A DNA stretch of 11,907 nucleotides from an uncultured Thermoguttaceae bacterium (GTDB lineage Bacteria > Planctomycetota > Planctomycetia > Pirellulales > Thermoguttaceae), in the NCBI GenBank assembly GCA_934725735.1, contig CAKVCP010000064.1:1-11907 (forward strand), written 5' to 3'. Of the stretch, positions 6,348-11,907 are shown piece after piece (within the stretch, counting starts at the first letter, position 1; every line of letters begins with the position of its first letter). The translations under genes and the position numbers were made by a program. Under the pieces are notes generated by a model that was given only the letters and a program-made list of their open reading frames with translations, searched no databases and was not told where the DNA came from.

Positions 6348-7454
6348 TTACTTGAGGAGCGAGCGAAGCGCTTTGTATGCGGATTCCGCGACGTCGGGTG
6401 GCGTCGTAACGACGTTGACTGGCTCTCCGGCGAGCCAGTTTTCGAGCGCCCAGGCGACACGCCAGAGGGAGCTCTTCGCCATTTGGACGCAGATCAACGG
6501 GTTTTCGCCGGGCCAGAGGATCTTCTTATCCGGATTTTCCTTCTGGAGTCTTTCGACGAGTTTCCATTCGGTGCCGATCGCGAAGGTTGAGCCGGCGGGG
6601 GCTTTAGACACGACGTCGATTAGCTTGGAGGTTGAACCGTAACCGTCGCTGAGTTCGACGATCGCGCGTTGCGATTCGGGGTGAACCCAGACTTGGGCGT
6701 CGTGGTTTGTTTTTCGTAAGTTACGGATATAGTCTGCGGAAAATCGTTGGTGAGTAGGACAGAAACCGTCCCATAGGATGACGCGCGCCCTTTTGATTTC
6801 TTCGGGGGTCAGTCCGCCGAGAGGTTCTTTCGTACGCGGATCCCAGGTCGCGATCTCTTCAGGCTTGACGCCGAGCGATAGGGCGGTGGTTCGTCCCAAT
6901 CTTGAGTCTGGCATGAAAAGCGCTTTCGGTCGCAGCGCGAACGCGTCGCGGAGCACTGATTCCGCGTTGGCGGAGGTGCAAATCATCCCGCCGTTTTCGC
7001 CGCAGAACGCTTTTGTCGCCGCAGAGGAATTTACGTAGGAGACGGGCGTAAATTCGCTGAAGTCGACAAATTCCGAAAGGCTTTCTTTCCATGCCTGCGC
7101 CTGCTCCGCGGTGATCATGTCCGCCATGGGACAGCCGGCGGTTTCGTTTGCCGCCATGACGATCATTCTCTTTCCGCCGCGGGCGGCAATTTTCTCGGGA
7201 CGATTCGCGAGGATATCCGCAGTCTCGAGCATGAAGTGGACGCCGCAGAAGAGGAGGGCTTCCGCGTTGGAGTTCGCCGCGCGTTTCGCTAACGCTAAGC
7301 TGTCGCCGACGAAATCGGCGATCTCTACGATCTCGTCGTAGACGTAATAGTGAGCGAAGACGGCGAGTCGGTCGCCGGCGGCTTCGCGCACCGCTTTGAC
7401 GCGCGCTAACAGCTCTTCGTGGGAGAGATTTTCATAATCTGTAAGAGCTTTCAT
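6348..7454 (-). CDS. nadA: Quinolinate synthase NadA
   Basis: This 368-residue cytoplasmic enzyme condenses iminoaspartate with dihydroxyacetone phosphate to quinolinate, the second step of de novo NAD synthesis. It uses an oxygen-sensitive 4Fe-4S cluster. The three expected cluster ligands are present: Cys70 in FCGVHFM, Cys159 in GMICTSANA and Cys322 in NPLICVQMAKSSL. Other family motifs are AHYYVYDEI (34-42), AGCPMADM (106-113), YVNSSAATKA (140-149), WDGFCPTHQRF (228-238), VHPES and YGSTSKLI (272-279). An in-frame ATG at 7556 would overlap cysK by 77 nt with a non-conserved extension. The ATG at 7454 has an AAGGA at 9 nt and starts in the usual place for the family. It lies 25 nt behind cysK, so the two are probably co-transcribed. 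No nadB or nadC is in view. Confidence 0.95.
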   Translation of the reverse strand: MKALTDYENLSHEELLARVKAVREAAGDRLAVFAHYYVYDEIVEIADFVGDSLALAKRAANSNAEALLFCGVHFMLETADILANRPEKIAARGGKRMIVMAANETAGCPMADMITAEQAQAWKESLSEFVDFSEFTPVSYVNSSAATKAFCGENGGMICTSANAESVLRDAFALRPKALFMPDSRLGRTTALSLGVKPEEIATWDPRTKEPLGGLTPEEIKRARVILWDGFCPTHQRFSADYIRNLRKTNHDAQVWVHPESQRAIVELSDGYGSTSKLIDVVSKAPAGSTFAIGTEWKLVERLQKENPDKKILWPGENPLICVQMAKSSLWRVAWALENWLAGEPVNVVTTPPDVAESAYKALRSLLK

Positions 7455-7463
7455 AGTTTCGTG

Positions 7464-7468
7464 TCCTT
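7464..7468 (-). promoter_or_regulatory. nadA ribosome binding site that decides the start
   Basis: AAGGA on the minus strand lies 9 nt before the ATG at 7454-7452, inside the 25-nt cysK-nadA gap. It favours this start over the longer in-frame ATG at 7556 inside cysK. Confidence 0.75.
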
Positions 7469-7479
7469 GAGGTAACGGC

Positions 7480-8406
7480 TCAATCGTCGAAGAGCCAAGT
7501 GGATAAATAACGCTCTCCTGTGTCGGGCAGGAGGGCGACGATATTCTTTCCTTCAAATTCCGGGCGCTTGCTCAACTCGAACGCCGCATGAAGCGCCGCG
7601 CCGCTCGAAATTCCAACCAGGATTCCTTCCTGACGCGCGGAGCCGCGCGCCGCGATTCCCGCGTCCTCCGCCGAAACCGGGATCACTTCGTCGATCGAGT
7701 TCGCGTCGTACGTCTTCGGGATGAACCCCGCGCCGATCCCTTGAATCTTGTGCGCCCCTGCGGGCTTTCCTGAAAGAACCGCGCTCGTGTCGGGCTCTAC
7801 CGCGACAATGTGGACGTTCGGGTTATGTTCCTTCAAATATTTTCCTACCCCCGAGACGGTTCCGCCGGTGCCCACGCCCGCGACAAACGCGTCGACATGA
7901 CCTTCAAGCGCGACCCAAATCTCCTCGCCCGTCTTCTCGTAGTGACGTTGCGGGTTCGCCGGGTTCTCGAATTGCATGGGGATCCACGAGCCGGGGATCG
8001 TCGCGTGAAGTTCTTCCGCGCGTCGAATCGCTCCCTTCATCCCCTCCGCGCCGGGCGTGAGTTCAATCTGCGCCCCGTACGCCGCGGCAAGCTTGCGACG
8101 TTCCACGCTCATCGTCTCGGGCATCGTTAGTATAAGTTTATACCCTTTGACGGCGGCGACAAGCGCTAGCCCAATTCCCGTGTTGCCGCTCGTCGGTTCG
8201 ATAATCGTCGCGCCAGGTTGGATCAATCCCGCGGCCTCCGCCGCCTCGATCATCGCCGCGCCGACGCGATCCTTCACGCTCCCGCCAGGATTGAAGAACT
8301 CCACCTTGGCGAAGACGTTCGCTTTACTTTGATTCAATTTGTTGATTTTAACCAGAGGCGTCGATCCGATCGTCTCGATGATGTTTTCAAAATACCGCCG
8401 TGCCAT
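7480..8406 (-). CDS. cysK: Cysteine synthase A (O-acetylserine sulfhydrylase)
   Basis: This 308-residue fold-type II PLP enzyme forms cysteine from O-acetylserine and sulfide. ENIIETIGSTPLVKI at 7-21 is the typical N-terminus. The PLP Lys45 sits in NPGGSVKDR (39-47), the substrate loop TSGNTG is at 72-77, the phosphate-binding GTGGT at 179-183, and the Ser that contacts the pyridine nitrogen lies in ISSGAA (266-271). Length and ending (LPDTGERYLSTWLFDD) are normal for CysK. The start has a strong GGAGGC (8417-8412). A promoter and a palindrome lie just upstream, and an Rrf2 regulator is divergently encoded, which points to sulfur-responsive control. It heads the operon with nadA. CysM-type or cystathionine beta-synthase activity is less likely given the motifs and absence of extra domains. 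No cysE is present to supply O-acetylserine. Confidence 0.95.
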   Translation of the reverse strand: MARRYFENIIETIGSTPLVKINKLNQSKANVFAKVEFFNPGGSVKDRVGAAMIEAAEAAGLIQPGATIIEPTSGNTGIGLALVAAVKGYKLILTMPETMSVERRKLAAAYGAQIELTPGAEGMKGAIRRAEELHATIPGSWIPMQFENPANPQRHYEKTGEEIWVALEGHVDAFVAGVGTGGTVSGVGKYLKEHNPNVHIVAVEPDTSAVLSGKPAGAHKIQGIGAGFIPKTYDANSIDEVIPVSAEDAGIAARGSARQEGILVGISSGAALHAAFELSKRPEFEGKNIVALLPDTGERYLSTWLFDD

Positions 8407-8431
8407 TTTTTGCCTCCAAATTTTTTGTTTT

Positions 8432-8456
8432 TAATTCTTACCGAATTAGTAGGAAT
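8432..8456. promoter_or_regulatory. Palindromic operator candidate at the cysK promoter
   Basis: On the minus strand the site reads ATTCCTAC, seven bases, then GTAAGAATTA. It matches the metY upstream site (6244-6268) at 18 of 25 positions with the same length. It also contains a perfect 6-5-6 repeat, TAATTC/GAATTA, at 8432-8448. It overlaps the end of the predicted -10 box and the likely +1 of cysK, as expected for a repressor site. Confidence 0.6.
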
Positions 8457-8482
8457 CGTAGTTTCCTCTTTTTAAACGTCAA
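8455..8482 (-). promoter_or_regulatory. Predicted sigma-70-type promoter of cysK-nadA
   Basis: On the minus strand TTGACG (8482-8477) and TACGAT (8460-8455) are separated by 16 bp, with an expected start near 8448 and a 40-nt leader to the ATG. Prediction from consensus only. Confidence 0.5.
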
Positions 8483-8565
8483 GCGCAGATTTCTATTTTT
8501 TTTAATAAAACTTTTTCGATATCTGTAAAATTTATATTTGGCGTTCGACTCTCCTTGGAACTCTG

Positions 8566-8593
8566 TTGACAAATAGCGCGTCCCGATTATCAT
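8566..8593 (+). promoter_or_regulatory. Predicted sigma-70-type promoter of the Rrf2 regulator gene
   Basis: A perfect TTGACA (8566-8571) is followed after 16 bp by TATCAT (8588-8593), one base from consensus. This is the best promoter match in the window. The start would be near 8600, about 50 nt before the ATG. Confidence 0.65.
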
Positions 8594-8596
8594 AAG

Positions 8597-8613
8597 TTGC
8601 GTAATAGACGCAA
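8597..8613. promoter_or_regulatory. Inverted repeat at the Rrf2 gene transcription start
   Basis: TTGCGT (8597-8602), AATAG, ACGCAA (8608-8613) is a perfect 6-5-6 palindrome. The symmetry resumes one base further out on each side (AA and TT). Its position at the predicted +1 suggests an autoregulatory operator, although the sequence differs from the cysK/metY palindrome. Confidence 0.45.
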
Positions 8614-8650
8614 ATTCTCGCGTATCTAGGGTTGTACAAGGGGGCGCTTC

Positions 8651-9118
8651 ATGAAAATATCGACCCGCGGACGCTATGCGCTCCGAATGATGATCGAACT
8701 TGCCAAACGTCAAGGAGACGGATACGTCTCCCTTACTGAACTCGCGGAACGCCTTGGTATTTCCAAAAAATATCTCGAACAGATCATCCCGCTTCTCTCT
8801 CGAGCGTCCTTCCTTGTGACCTATCGCGGACACTGCGGCGGGTATCGACTGACCCGCGCCCCCGAGGACTACTCCGTCGGCGAAGTCTTGCGCGTCACCG
8901 AAGGGTCGATCTCCCCCGTTCCGTGCGTCGAGCCCGACAATCCTTCTCTCTGCGGGAATATCCCGAATTGTCCGACGTATCGCGTTTGGAAGGGGCTTCG
9001 CGACGTGATCGTCAATTATCTCGACAACGTTCGCCTTTCCGATCTCCTCTCCGCAAACGACGCCTCTTTATCGGAGATCGTCCTTGGTTTGGAGCCCGAA
9101 GATCGGCGCTCTCCCTGA
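8651..9118 (+). CDS. Rrf2-family transcriptional regulator (CymR/IscR-like)
   Basis: This 155-residue winged-helix regulator begins MKISTRGRYALRMMIELA, the hallmark Rrf2 start. The recognition helix region LTELAERLGISKKYLEQII spans 28-46, and the wing is GHCGGYRLTR (60-69). Three cysteines, Cys92, Cys101 and Cys107, sit where IscR carries its 2Fe-2S ligands, but with 8 and 5 intervening residues instead of 5 and 5. An extra Cys62 lies in the wing, where many relatives have GARGGY. The protein may therefore sense an Fe-S cluster or thiols. Divergence from cysK, and the palindromes before cysK and metY, suggest a cysteine-metabolism regulator analogous to CymR; that role is inference. AAGGGGG at 8638-8644 supports the ATG, and a strong promoter lies upstream. 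Confidence 0.9.
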   Translation: MKISTRGRYALRMMIELAKRQGDGYVSLTELAERLGISKKYLEQIIPLLSRASFLVTYRGHCGGYRLTRAPEDYSVGEVLRVTEGSISPVPCVEPDNPSLCGNIPNCPTYRVWKGLRDVIVNYLDNVRLSDLLSANDASLSEIVLGLEPEDRRSP

Positions 9119-9419
9119 TCGATTCTCCTCGCTACTATAGACAAACGCGCGTCGTTCTTCAAGGTTAAACCCATATCCTCTGTAATAGTCGGCGCTTAAA
9201 TTGGAGAGGCTTGACGCGCGGCGCCGATGGTGGAAGAGAACGTCCCTTGGGGTCTACTGCGGGAGCCGTTGAAATCGCCGAGCGTAGGACGGCTTTGGGC
9301 TGATCGGACTTCTTGCCCAAAGTCGCAATCCGTCGTATTTTGATTTTTTCTACGAGTATAGCGTCCTAAGAAATTGACGATTCCCTTTGAGTCAGAATAG
9401 GAGACAAGACGGTATGAGG
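9119..9419. other. 301-bp gap without a convincing gene
   Basis: This stretch lies between the 3' ends of the Rrf2 gene and the lipoprotein-like hydrolase gene. I see no start, ribosome binding site or protein motif that supports a gene, and no clear terminator for either neighbour. A minus-strand frame lacking ATG runs through about 9350-9180 but has no recognisable content. The main structure is the hairpin at 9290-9325. Confidence 0.6.
9290..9325. other. 11-bp-stem hairpin in the Rrf2-hydrolase gap
   Basis: CGGCTTTGGGC (9290-9300) pairs with GCCCAAAGTCG (9315-9325), ten Watson-Crick pairs and one G-U on the plus strand, around a 14-nt loop. T-rich sequence (TTTTGATTTTTT) follows only after about 12 nt. 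It could be an inefficient terminator for the Rrf2 gene, part of a structured RNA, or a remnant of a repeat element. Confidence 0.5.
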
Positions 9420-10349
9420 CTACTGTAGCGATACTTTCTGATCCTGGTACAACGGATTTGTCATAATTTCCGGGGCGTCGCCGATAAACGCCCTTGCGGC
9501 TTTTTCGTCGCCTTGTAACTGCCACATAAACCAGGCGGTCACATAGCCGTCGGCGACATAGAGCATTTGGCCGTGATTTGCGTTCTTTCTGGCCGCCATG
9601 ACCTTGGGGGAAGCGACTTTCTCGTAGGAGAGCGTCATATCTTTGGGAGAAATAACGTCGTTTTTGACGCTACAGAGCATGAAAATCGGAATCTGCGTTA
9701 GGACGGGGTCGTATGGCATTTTGAGCGCCGCCGCGAGTTTTTCTTCCGCGGGCGAAAGTGAGACGGCGCATTTGTATAGGTCTTTGCGTTCCGTAGCGTT
9801 GATTGCGCTATACACGCCGACTCCGCCTTGGGAATGGCCCGTAACGCCGATATTGTCAATATCGATCTTCTGGTAGAAAACGCTCGTTTCGTCCTCGTTT
9901 GCTCTTAGGAGCCATTCGAGGGTGACGGCCCCCTTTTTCCCCTCCCATGTGGACGGATCTTCGTTGCCGAGCGCAATAAAGCCCCATGACGCAAGATGTT
10001 CAAAGACGGGCTTATATCGCGACGCGCTCACGCCGGTTCCATTTAAGAAGAGCGCCACAGGATATTTGGACTCGCTCTTTTCCATATCCGCAGGATACCA
10101 TATTTCTATTTTTTTAATATCCTCATTCTCCGGATAATCAGTCTCAAAGTATTTTATTACGTGCTTTCCGTATCTCATATACTTCGCTTCGACGTCGCCG
10201 CCTGTCTTCACTTCCGTCGCGTAGTCTTCGGGCGCCATTGGCGCGGTCGTTATTTTGTGCCAAAGACCTCGAAATCCCAAACAACCGAGAAGCGTCAAAA
10301 CTGCCATTCCGGCAACGATAATTGATATCGTTTTCAAAAAAATTCTCAT
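9420..10349 (-). CDS. Lipoprotein-like alpha/beta hydrolase
   Basis: This 309-residue protein is predicted to be an extracytoplasmic ester hydrolase of the dienelactone hydrolase/chlorophyllase/PET-hydrolase-like group. Residues 1-22 are a hydrophobic export segment ending in TLLGC. Cys23 could be lipidated, though the lipobox is imperfect, so a simple membrane anchor is possible. The nucleophile Ser173 lies in GHSQGG, the likely acid Asp231 in SVKNDVI and the likely His259 in NANHGQ. FLNGTGVSASRYKPVFEHLASWGFIAL (101-127) is the usual oxyanion-side region. The gene follows another hydrolase by 46 nt and is probably its operon partner. Shine-Dalgarno sequence is weak (GAGAAAA). Codon use is more AT-rich than in the sulfur genes. 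Substrate unknown. Confidence 0.8.
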   Translation of the reverse strand: MRIFLKTISIIVAGMAVLTLLGCLGFRGLWHKITTAPMAPEDYATEVKTGGDVEAKYMRYGKHVIKYFETDYPENEDIKKIEIWYPADMEKSESKYPVALFLNGTGVSASRYKPVFEHLASWGFIALGNEDPSTWEGKKGAVTLEWLLRANEDETSVFYQKIDIDNIGVTGHSQGGVGVYSAINATERKDLYKCAVSLSPAEEKLAAALKMPYDPVLTQIPIFMLCSVKNDVISPKDMTLSYEKVASPKVMAARKNANHGQMLYVADGYVTAWFMWQLQGDEKAARAFIGDAPEIMTNPLYQDQKVSLQ

Positions 10350-10395
10350 CGTCGTTTTCTCACATTTTATTTTAAGAGAATAAGCCGCGTCGCAG

Positions 10396-11361
10396 TCAAT
10401 TCACAGGCATATATCTGCCCAGATATTCTTCAACCGCATCCATATATTCTTTATATATTTTGTTATCGTTCTGTAGACCGTGACCGGAATGGGGAAACTC
10501 AAAATACCGGAAATCCACGCCGTTTTCTTCCAGCGCCCTTTTCAGACGCAGGGAACCCTGGTAGGGCTGTATCTTGTCATGGGCTCCGTAGGCCGCGACG
10601 GTTGGGGGCGAGTTCTCGTCTATCCACATTGCCGCTGAGATCGGCTTAACCTTTTCCAGATAAGAGCCGTCTCGAATCTCCTCCGGAGCGATCTTGACTC
10701 CCGCCATCATACTGAATAGCGCGGCGCAGGCTTCGTCGCTTTGGTCGAGACCGTAGAGTCCCCAGTCTTCCTGATAGAAGCAGGAGGGACCTACCGCGCC
10801 GAAGGTGAACGCAACGGGAACCGGCGCTTCCGCCGCGTCTCGGTAGGCGTAGATCATCGCGTGCGCATGCCCGGCAGAACCGCCCGCCGTCGCCATCTTG
10901 TCGATCGTATAACCACGCTTTTTCGCTTCTTCTATCACCTTGGGGACGGCGGATTTGATCTCTTGAGATTGACTCAGAACGCTCGCTCCATTGACTTCGT
11001 TGCAGAGTGTGTAATTGACGCCTGCCGCAACATAACCCTTGGAGCAAAACCATTTCAGCGTCTCCGCGTCGTCCCTTTTGTCTCCGCCGACGAAACCGCC
11101 CGCGTGGAGATATACAACCAATCCATAGCTTTTCCTCGATTTGTCCGCCGGAAGATATAGGTCAAAACGATTCCCTTCGCCTTCTCCGTAAGGAATATCC
11201 GCGTGGATCGTTCCAACTGATTCGCTCCAATCGACCTTGTACGCCCCGCGAAACGGATCATACGTTGTTTTAAATATCGCCGACGCCGTAAAGACGACGA
11301 TGAAGGTTAGCGTATAGATAAGACCCCATATGATCCTCCCCTTGTTTATTACTTTAGTCAT
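10396..11361 (-). CDS. Membrane-anchored alpha/beta hydrolase (esterase, BD-FAE/Aes-like)
   Basis: This 321-residue protein has one N-terminal membrane segment at about 10-30 (IIWGLIYTLTFIVVFTASAIF), with the catalytic domain probably outside the cytoplasm. The esterase signature LHAGGFVGGDK (85-95) is the oxyanion-hole motif, a variant of HGGxxxxG with Ala after His. The nucleophile is Ser162 in AGGSAGH, followed by Asp262 in GAHDKIQP and His294 in HSGHGL. This order fits hormone-sensitive-lipase or feruloyl-esterase-like (BD-FAE) enzymes. GGAGGG at 11375-11370 supports the ATG. The ATG overlaps the stop of the upstream 44-residue gene by 4 nt (ATGA), suggesting translational coupling. A second hydrolase follows 46 nt downstream and a TetR regulator is divergent. 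Substrate unknown. Low-GC codon use and style of sequence recall Firmicutes homologues, an impression only. Confidence 0.85.
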   Translation of the reverse strand: MTKVINKGRIIWGLIYTLTFIVVFTASAIFKTTYDPFRGAYKVDWSESVGTIHADIPYGEGEGNRFDLYLPADKSRKSYGLVVYLHAGGFVGGDKRDDAETLKWFCSKGYVAAGVNYTLCNEVNGASVLSQSQEIKSAVPKVIEEAKKRGYTIDKMATAGGSAGHAHAMIYAYRDAAEAPVPVAFTFGAVGPSCFYQEDWGLYGLDQSDEACAALFSMMAGVKIAPEEIRDGSYLEKVKPISAAMWIDENSPPTVAAYGAHDKIQPYQGSLRLKRALEENGVDFRYFEFPHSGHGLQNDNKIYKEYMDAVEEYLGRYMPVN

Positions 11362-11492
11362 AGGAAATTCCCTCCGAAGAGCGTTCCTCCAAGGAGCAGA
11401 TTCAGAAACTCTCTAACCGCCAGTCTCCCGAAGAGAGCCGCAACTACGATAACGATTGCCAATGTAATTGTTCTTTTTGCAATCAAGGACAT
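11358..11492 (-). CDS. Small single-pass membrane protein (44 residues)
   Basis: Starting at ATG 11492-11490 the frame encodes 44 residues: a basic start (MSLIAKR), a hydrophobic helix (TLAIVIVVAALFG), then a second hydrophobic, Gly/Leu-rich end. A longer start at 11561 adds 23 hydrophilic residues. The shorter one is preferred because AAAGGAA lies 8 nt upstream of it and because the longer start would fall upstream of the likely promoter -10 (11536-11541). The stop overlaps the start of the esterase gene by 4 nt, so the peptide is the first gene of the hydrolase operon. I do not recognise a family. It might help anchor or assemble the hydrolases, be a leader peptide that couples translation, or have no independent role. 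Confidence 0.6.
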   Translation of the reverse strand: MSLIAKRTITLAIVIVVAALFGRLAVREFLNLLLGGTLFGGNFL

Positions 11493-11499
11493 TTTGCGT

Positions 11500-11507
11500 T
11501 CCTTTCC
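11500..11507 (-). promoter_or_regulatory. Ribosome binding site that decides the small gene's start
   Basis: The minus strand carries GGAAAGGA here, with AGGA about 7 nt before the ATG at 11492. No comparable site precedes the alternative in-frame ATG at 11561. Confidence 0.6.
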
Positions 11508-11535
11508 ACCTATCTCTTGACTTTTGGTTCTCGTT

Positions 11536-11541
11536 ATTGTA
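11536..11541 (-). promoter_or_regulatory. Candidate -10 box of the hydrolase operon
   Basis: TACAAT on the minus strand is one base from TATAAT and would start RNA near 11529, 37 nt before the small gene. No good -35 box lies at the normal distance. That region holds the palindrome at 11553-11568, so the promoter may be weak or activator-dependent. Confidence 0.4.
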
Positions 11542-11552
11542 AGACGTATTTG

Positions 11553-11568
11553 GTGATACATTTGTCAC
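11553..11568. promoter_or_regulatory. Imperfect palindrome in the -35 region, candidate TetR operator
   Basis: GTGATACA followed directly by TTTGTCAC gives two half-sites matching at 6 of 8 positions by symmetry. It sits between the two divergent genes and over the expected -35 of the hydrolase operon. Confidence 0.4.
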
Positions 11569-11594
11569 ATCGAATTAACGACGTTAGAAAAGAA

Positions 11595-11609
11595 TCTTGA
11601 TTTTCAAGA
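11595..11609. promoter_or_regulatory. Perfect palindrome over the TetR gene's ribosome binding region
   Basis: TCTTGA (11595-11600), TTT, TCAAGA (11604-11609) is a perfect 6-3-6 repeat that overlaps the AAGAGG Shine-Dalgarno (11606-11611). It could be an operator for autoregulation or a small hairpin that limits translation of the regulator. Confidence 0.45.
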
Positions 11610-11619
11610 GGCTAAATAA

Positions 11620-11907
11620 ATGAAATCACAGGGAGAAAACGTATCGCCGAAGAGCAACGAGGGGCGCAATCAGTATGTGGTGGAGCAGATTACTCGCGCG
11701 TTGTTAGGCTTGATGGAGGAGAAGCCTATCAACGATATCTCCATAGGGGAACTATGTAAGAAAGCCGGCGTGGGACGCGCGTCCTTTTACCGCAATTTTG
11801 AAAGCAAAGAGAAGGTTATTTTGCGAGAATTGAGGAAAAGGCTCGAGGAGTGGCGATCTTCCGCCATCGCGCGCGCATTGCGCAGCCCTTCTTCTCCCGT
11901 GCAGGCG
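11620..11907 (+). CDS. TetR/AcrR-family transcriptional regulator (3' end missing)
   Basis: The first 96 residues of a TetR-type repressor are present; the frame is open to the window edge. The DNA-binding domain is typical: QITRALLGLMEEKPINDISIGELCKKAGVG then RASFYRNFESKEKVI, with the helix-turn-helix at about 40-60. The ligand-binding C-terminal domain is almost entirely outside the window. The start is firm: an in-frame TAA directly precedes the ATG, and AAGAGG lies 8 nt upstream. It diverges from the small membrane protein/hydrolase operon across 127 bp that hold two palindromes, so it probably represses that operon, perhaps in response to an ester or lipophilic ligand (inferred from arrangement). 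Confidence 0.9.
   Translation, partial: MKSQGENVSPKSNEGRNQYVVEQITRALLGLMEEKPINDISIGELCKKAGVGRASFYRNFESKEKVILRELRKRLEEWRSSAIARALRSPSSPVQA

Noticed and set aside
7455..7556. Longer NadA start at 7556 overlapping cysK by 77 nt
   Set aside because: The extension is not like NadA N-termini, and the internal ATG at 7454 has a well-placed AAGGA.
9180..9350. Minus-strand frame without ATG in the Rrf2-hydrolase gap, and an overlapping 109-codon frame starting at 9525
   Set aside because: No start site with ribosome binding site, no recognisable motif, and the second overlaps the hydrolase gene. Treated as non-coding unless conservation shows otherwise.
9374..9403. Third copy of the cysK/metY palindrome (ATTCC...TAGGA near 9380-9402)
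   Set aside because: The half-sites are 2 bp farther apart than in the two real matches, the outer arms do not fit, and no sulfur gene follows.

Overview
The window looks like chromosomal DNA of a GC-rich bacterium, most likely a planctomycete. This is inferred from three things: the RluB-type pseudouridine synthase with a CTNCDPQGR motif and very long charged tails, a PyrK-like electron-transfer protein, and a strong preference for GCG, GTC, GAC and CGC codons. No rRNA, tRNA, CRISPR array or insertion sequence was seen. Both ends cut through genes. Layout: 1-1003 (+) is the 3' part of an O-acetylhomoserine sulfhydrylase gene (metY copy 1). 1189-4593 (+) holds three same-strand genes: an RsuA/RluB pseudouridine synthase, a PyrK-type flavin/2Fe-2S protein and a secreted GH16 glycosidase. 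4594-4835 is a convergent gap filled with structured DNA: a tandemly duplicated terminator cassette and a 10-bp inverted repeat with a 46-nt loop. 
 4836-9118 is a sulfur and cofactor block. On the minus strand lie metY copy 2 and, upstream, a cysK-nadA operon. An Rrf2-family regulator diverges from cysK on the plus strand. A 25-bp imperfect palindrome occurs twice, in front of cysK and in front of metY copy 2, with 18 of 25 positions identical. At cysK it overlaps the predicted promoter. The simplest reading is a local cysteine/methionine regulon: the Rrf2 protein senses sulfur or Fe-S status and controls CysK and MetY, the two sulfide-fixing enzymes, together with NadA, a 4Fe-4S enzyme carried in the cysK operon. 
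 9119-9419 has no convincing gene but contains an 11-bp-stem inverted repeat. 9420-11492 (-) is a separate module: a 44-residue membrane peptide whose 3' end overlaps by 4 nt the start of a membrane-anchored alpha/beta hydrolase, followed by a second, lipoprotein-like alpha/beta hydrolase. A TetR-family regulator (cut by the window end) diverges from it across a gap containing two palindromes. This module is visibly lower in GC and uses more AT-rich codons than the rest, which suggests horizontal acquisition. All functional calls rest on motif recognition by eye; no database search was possible.
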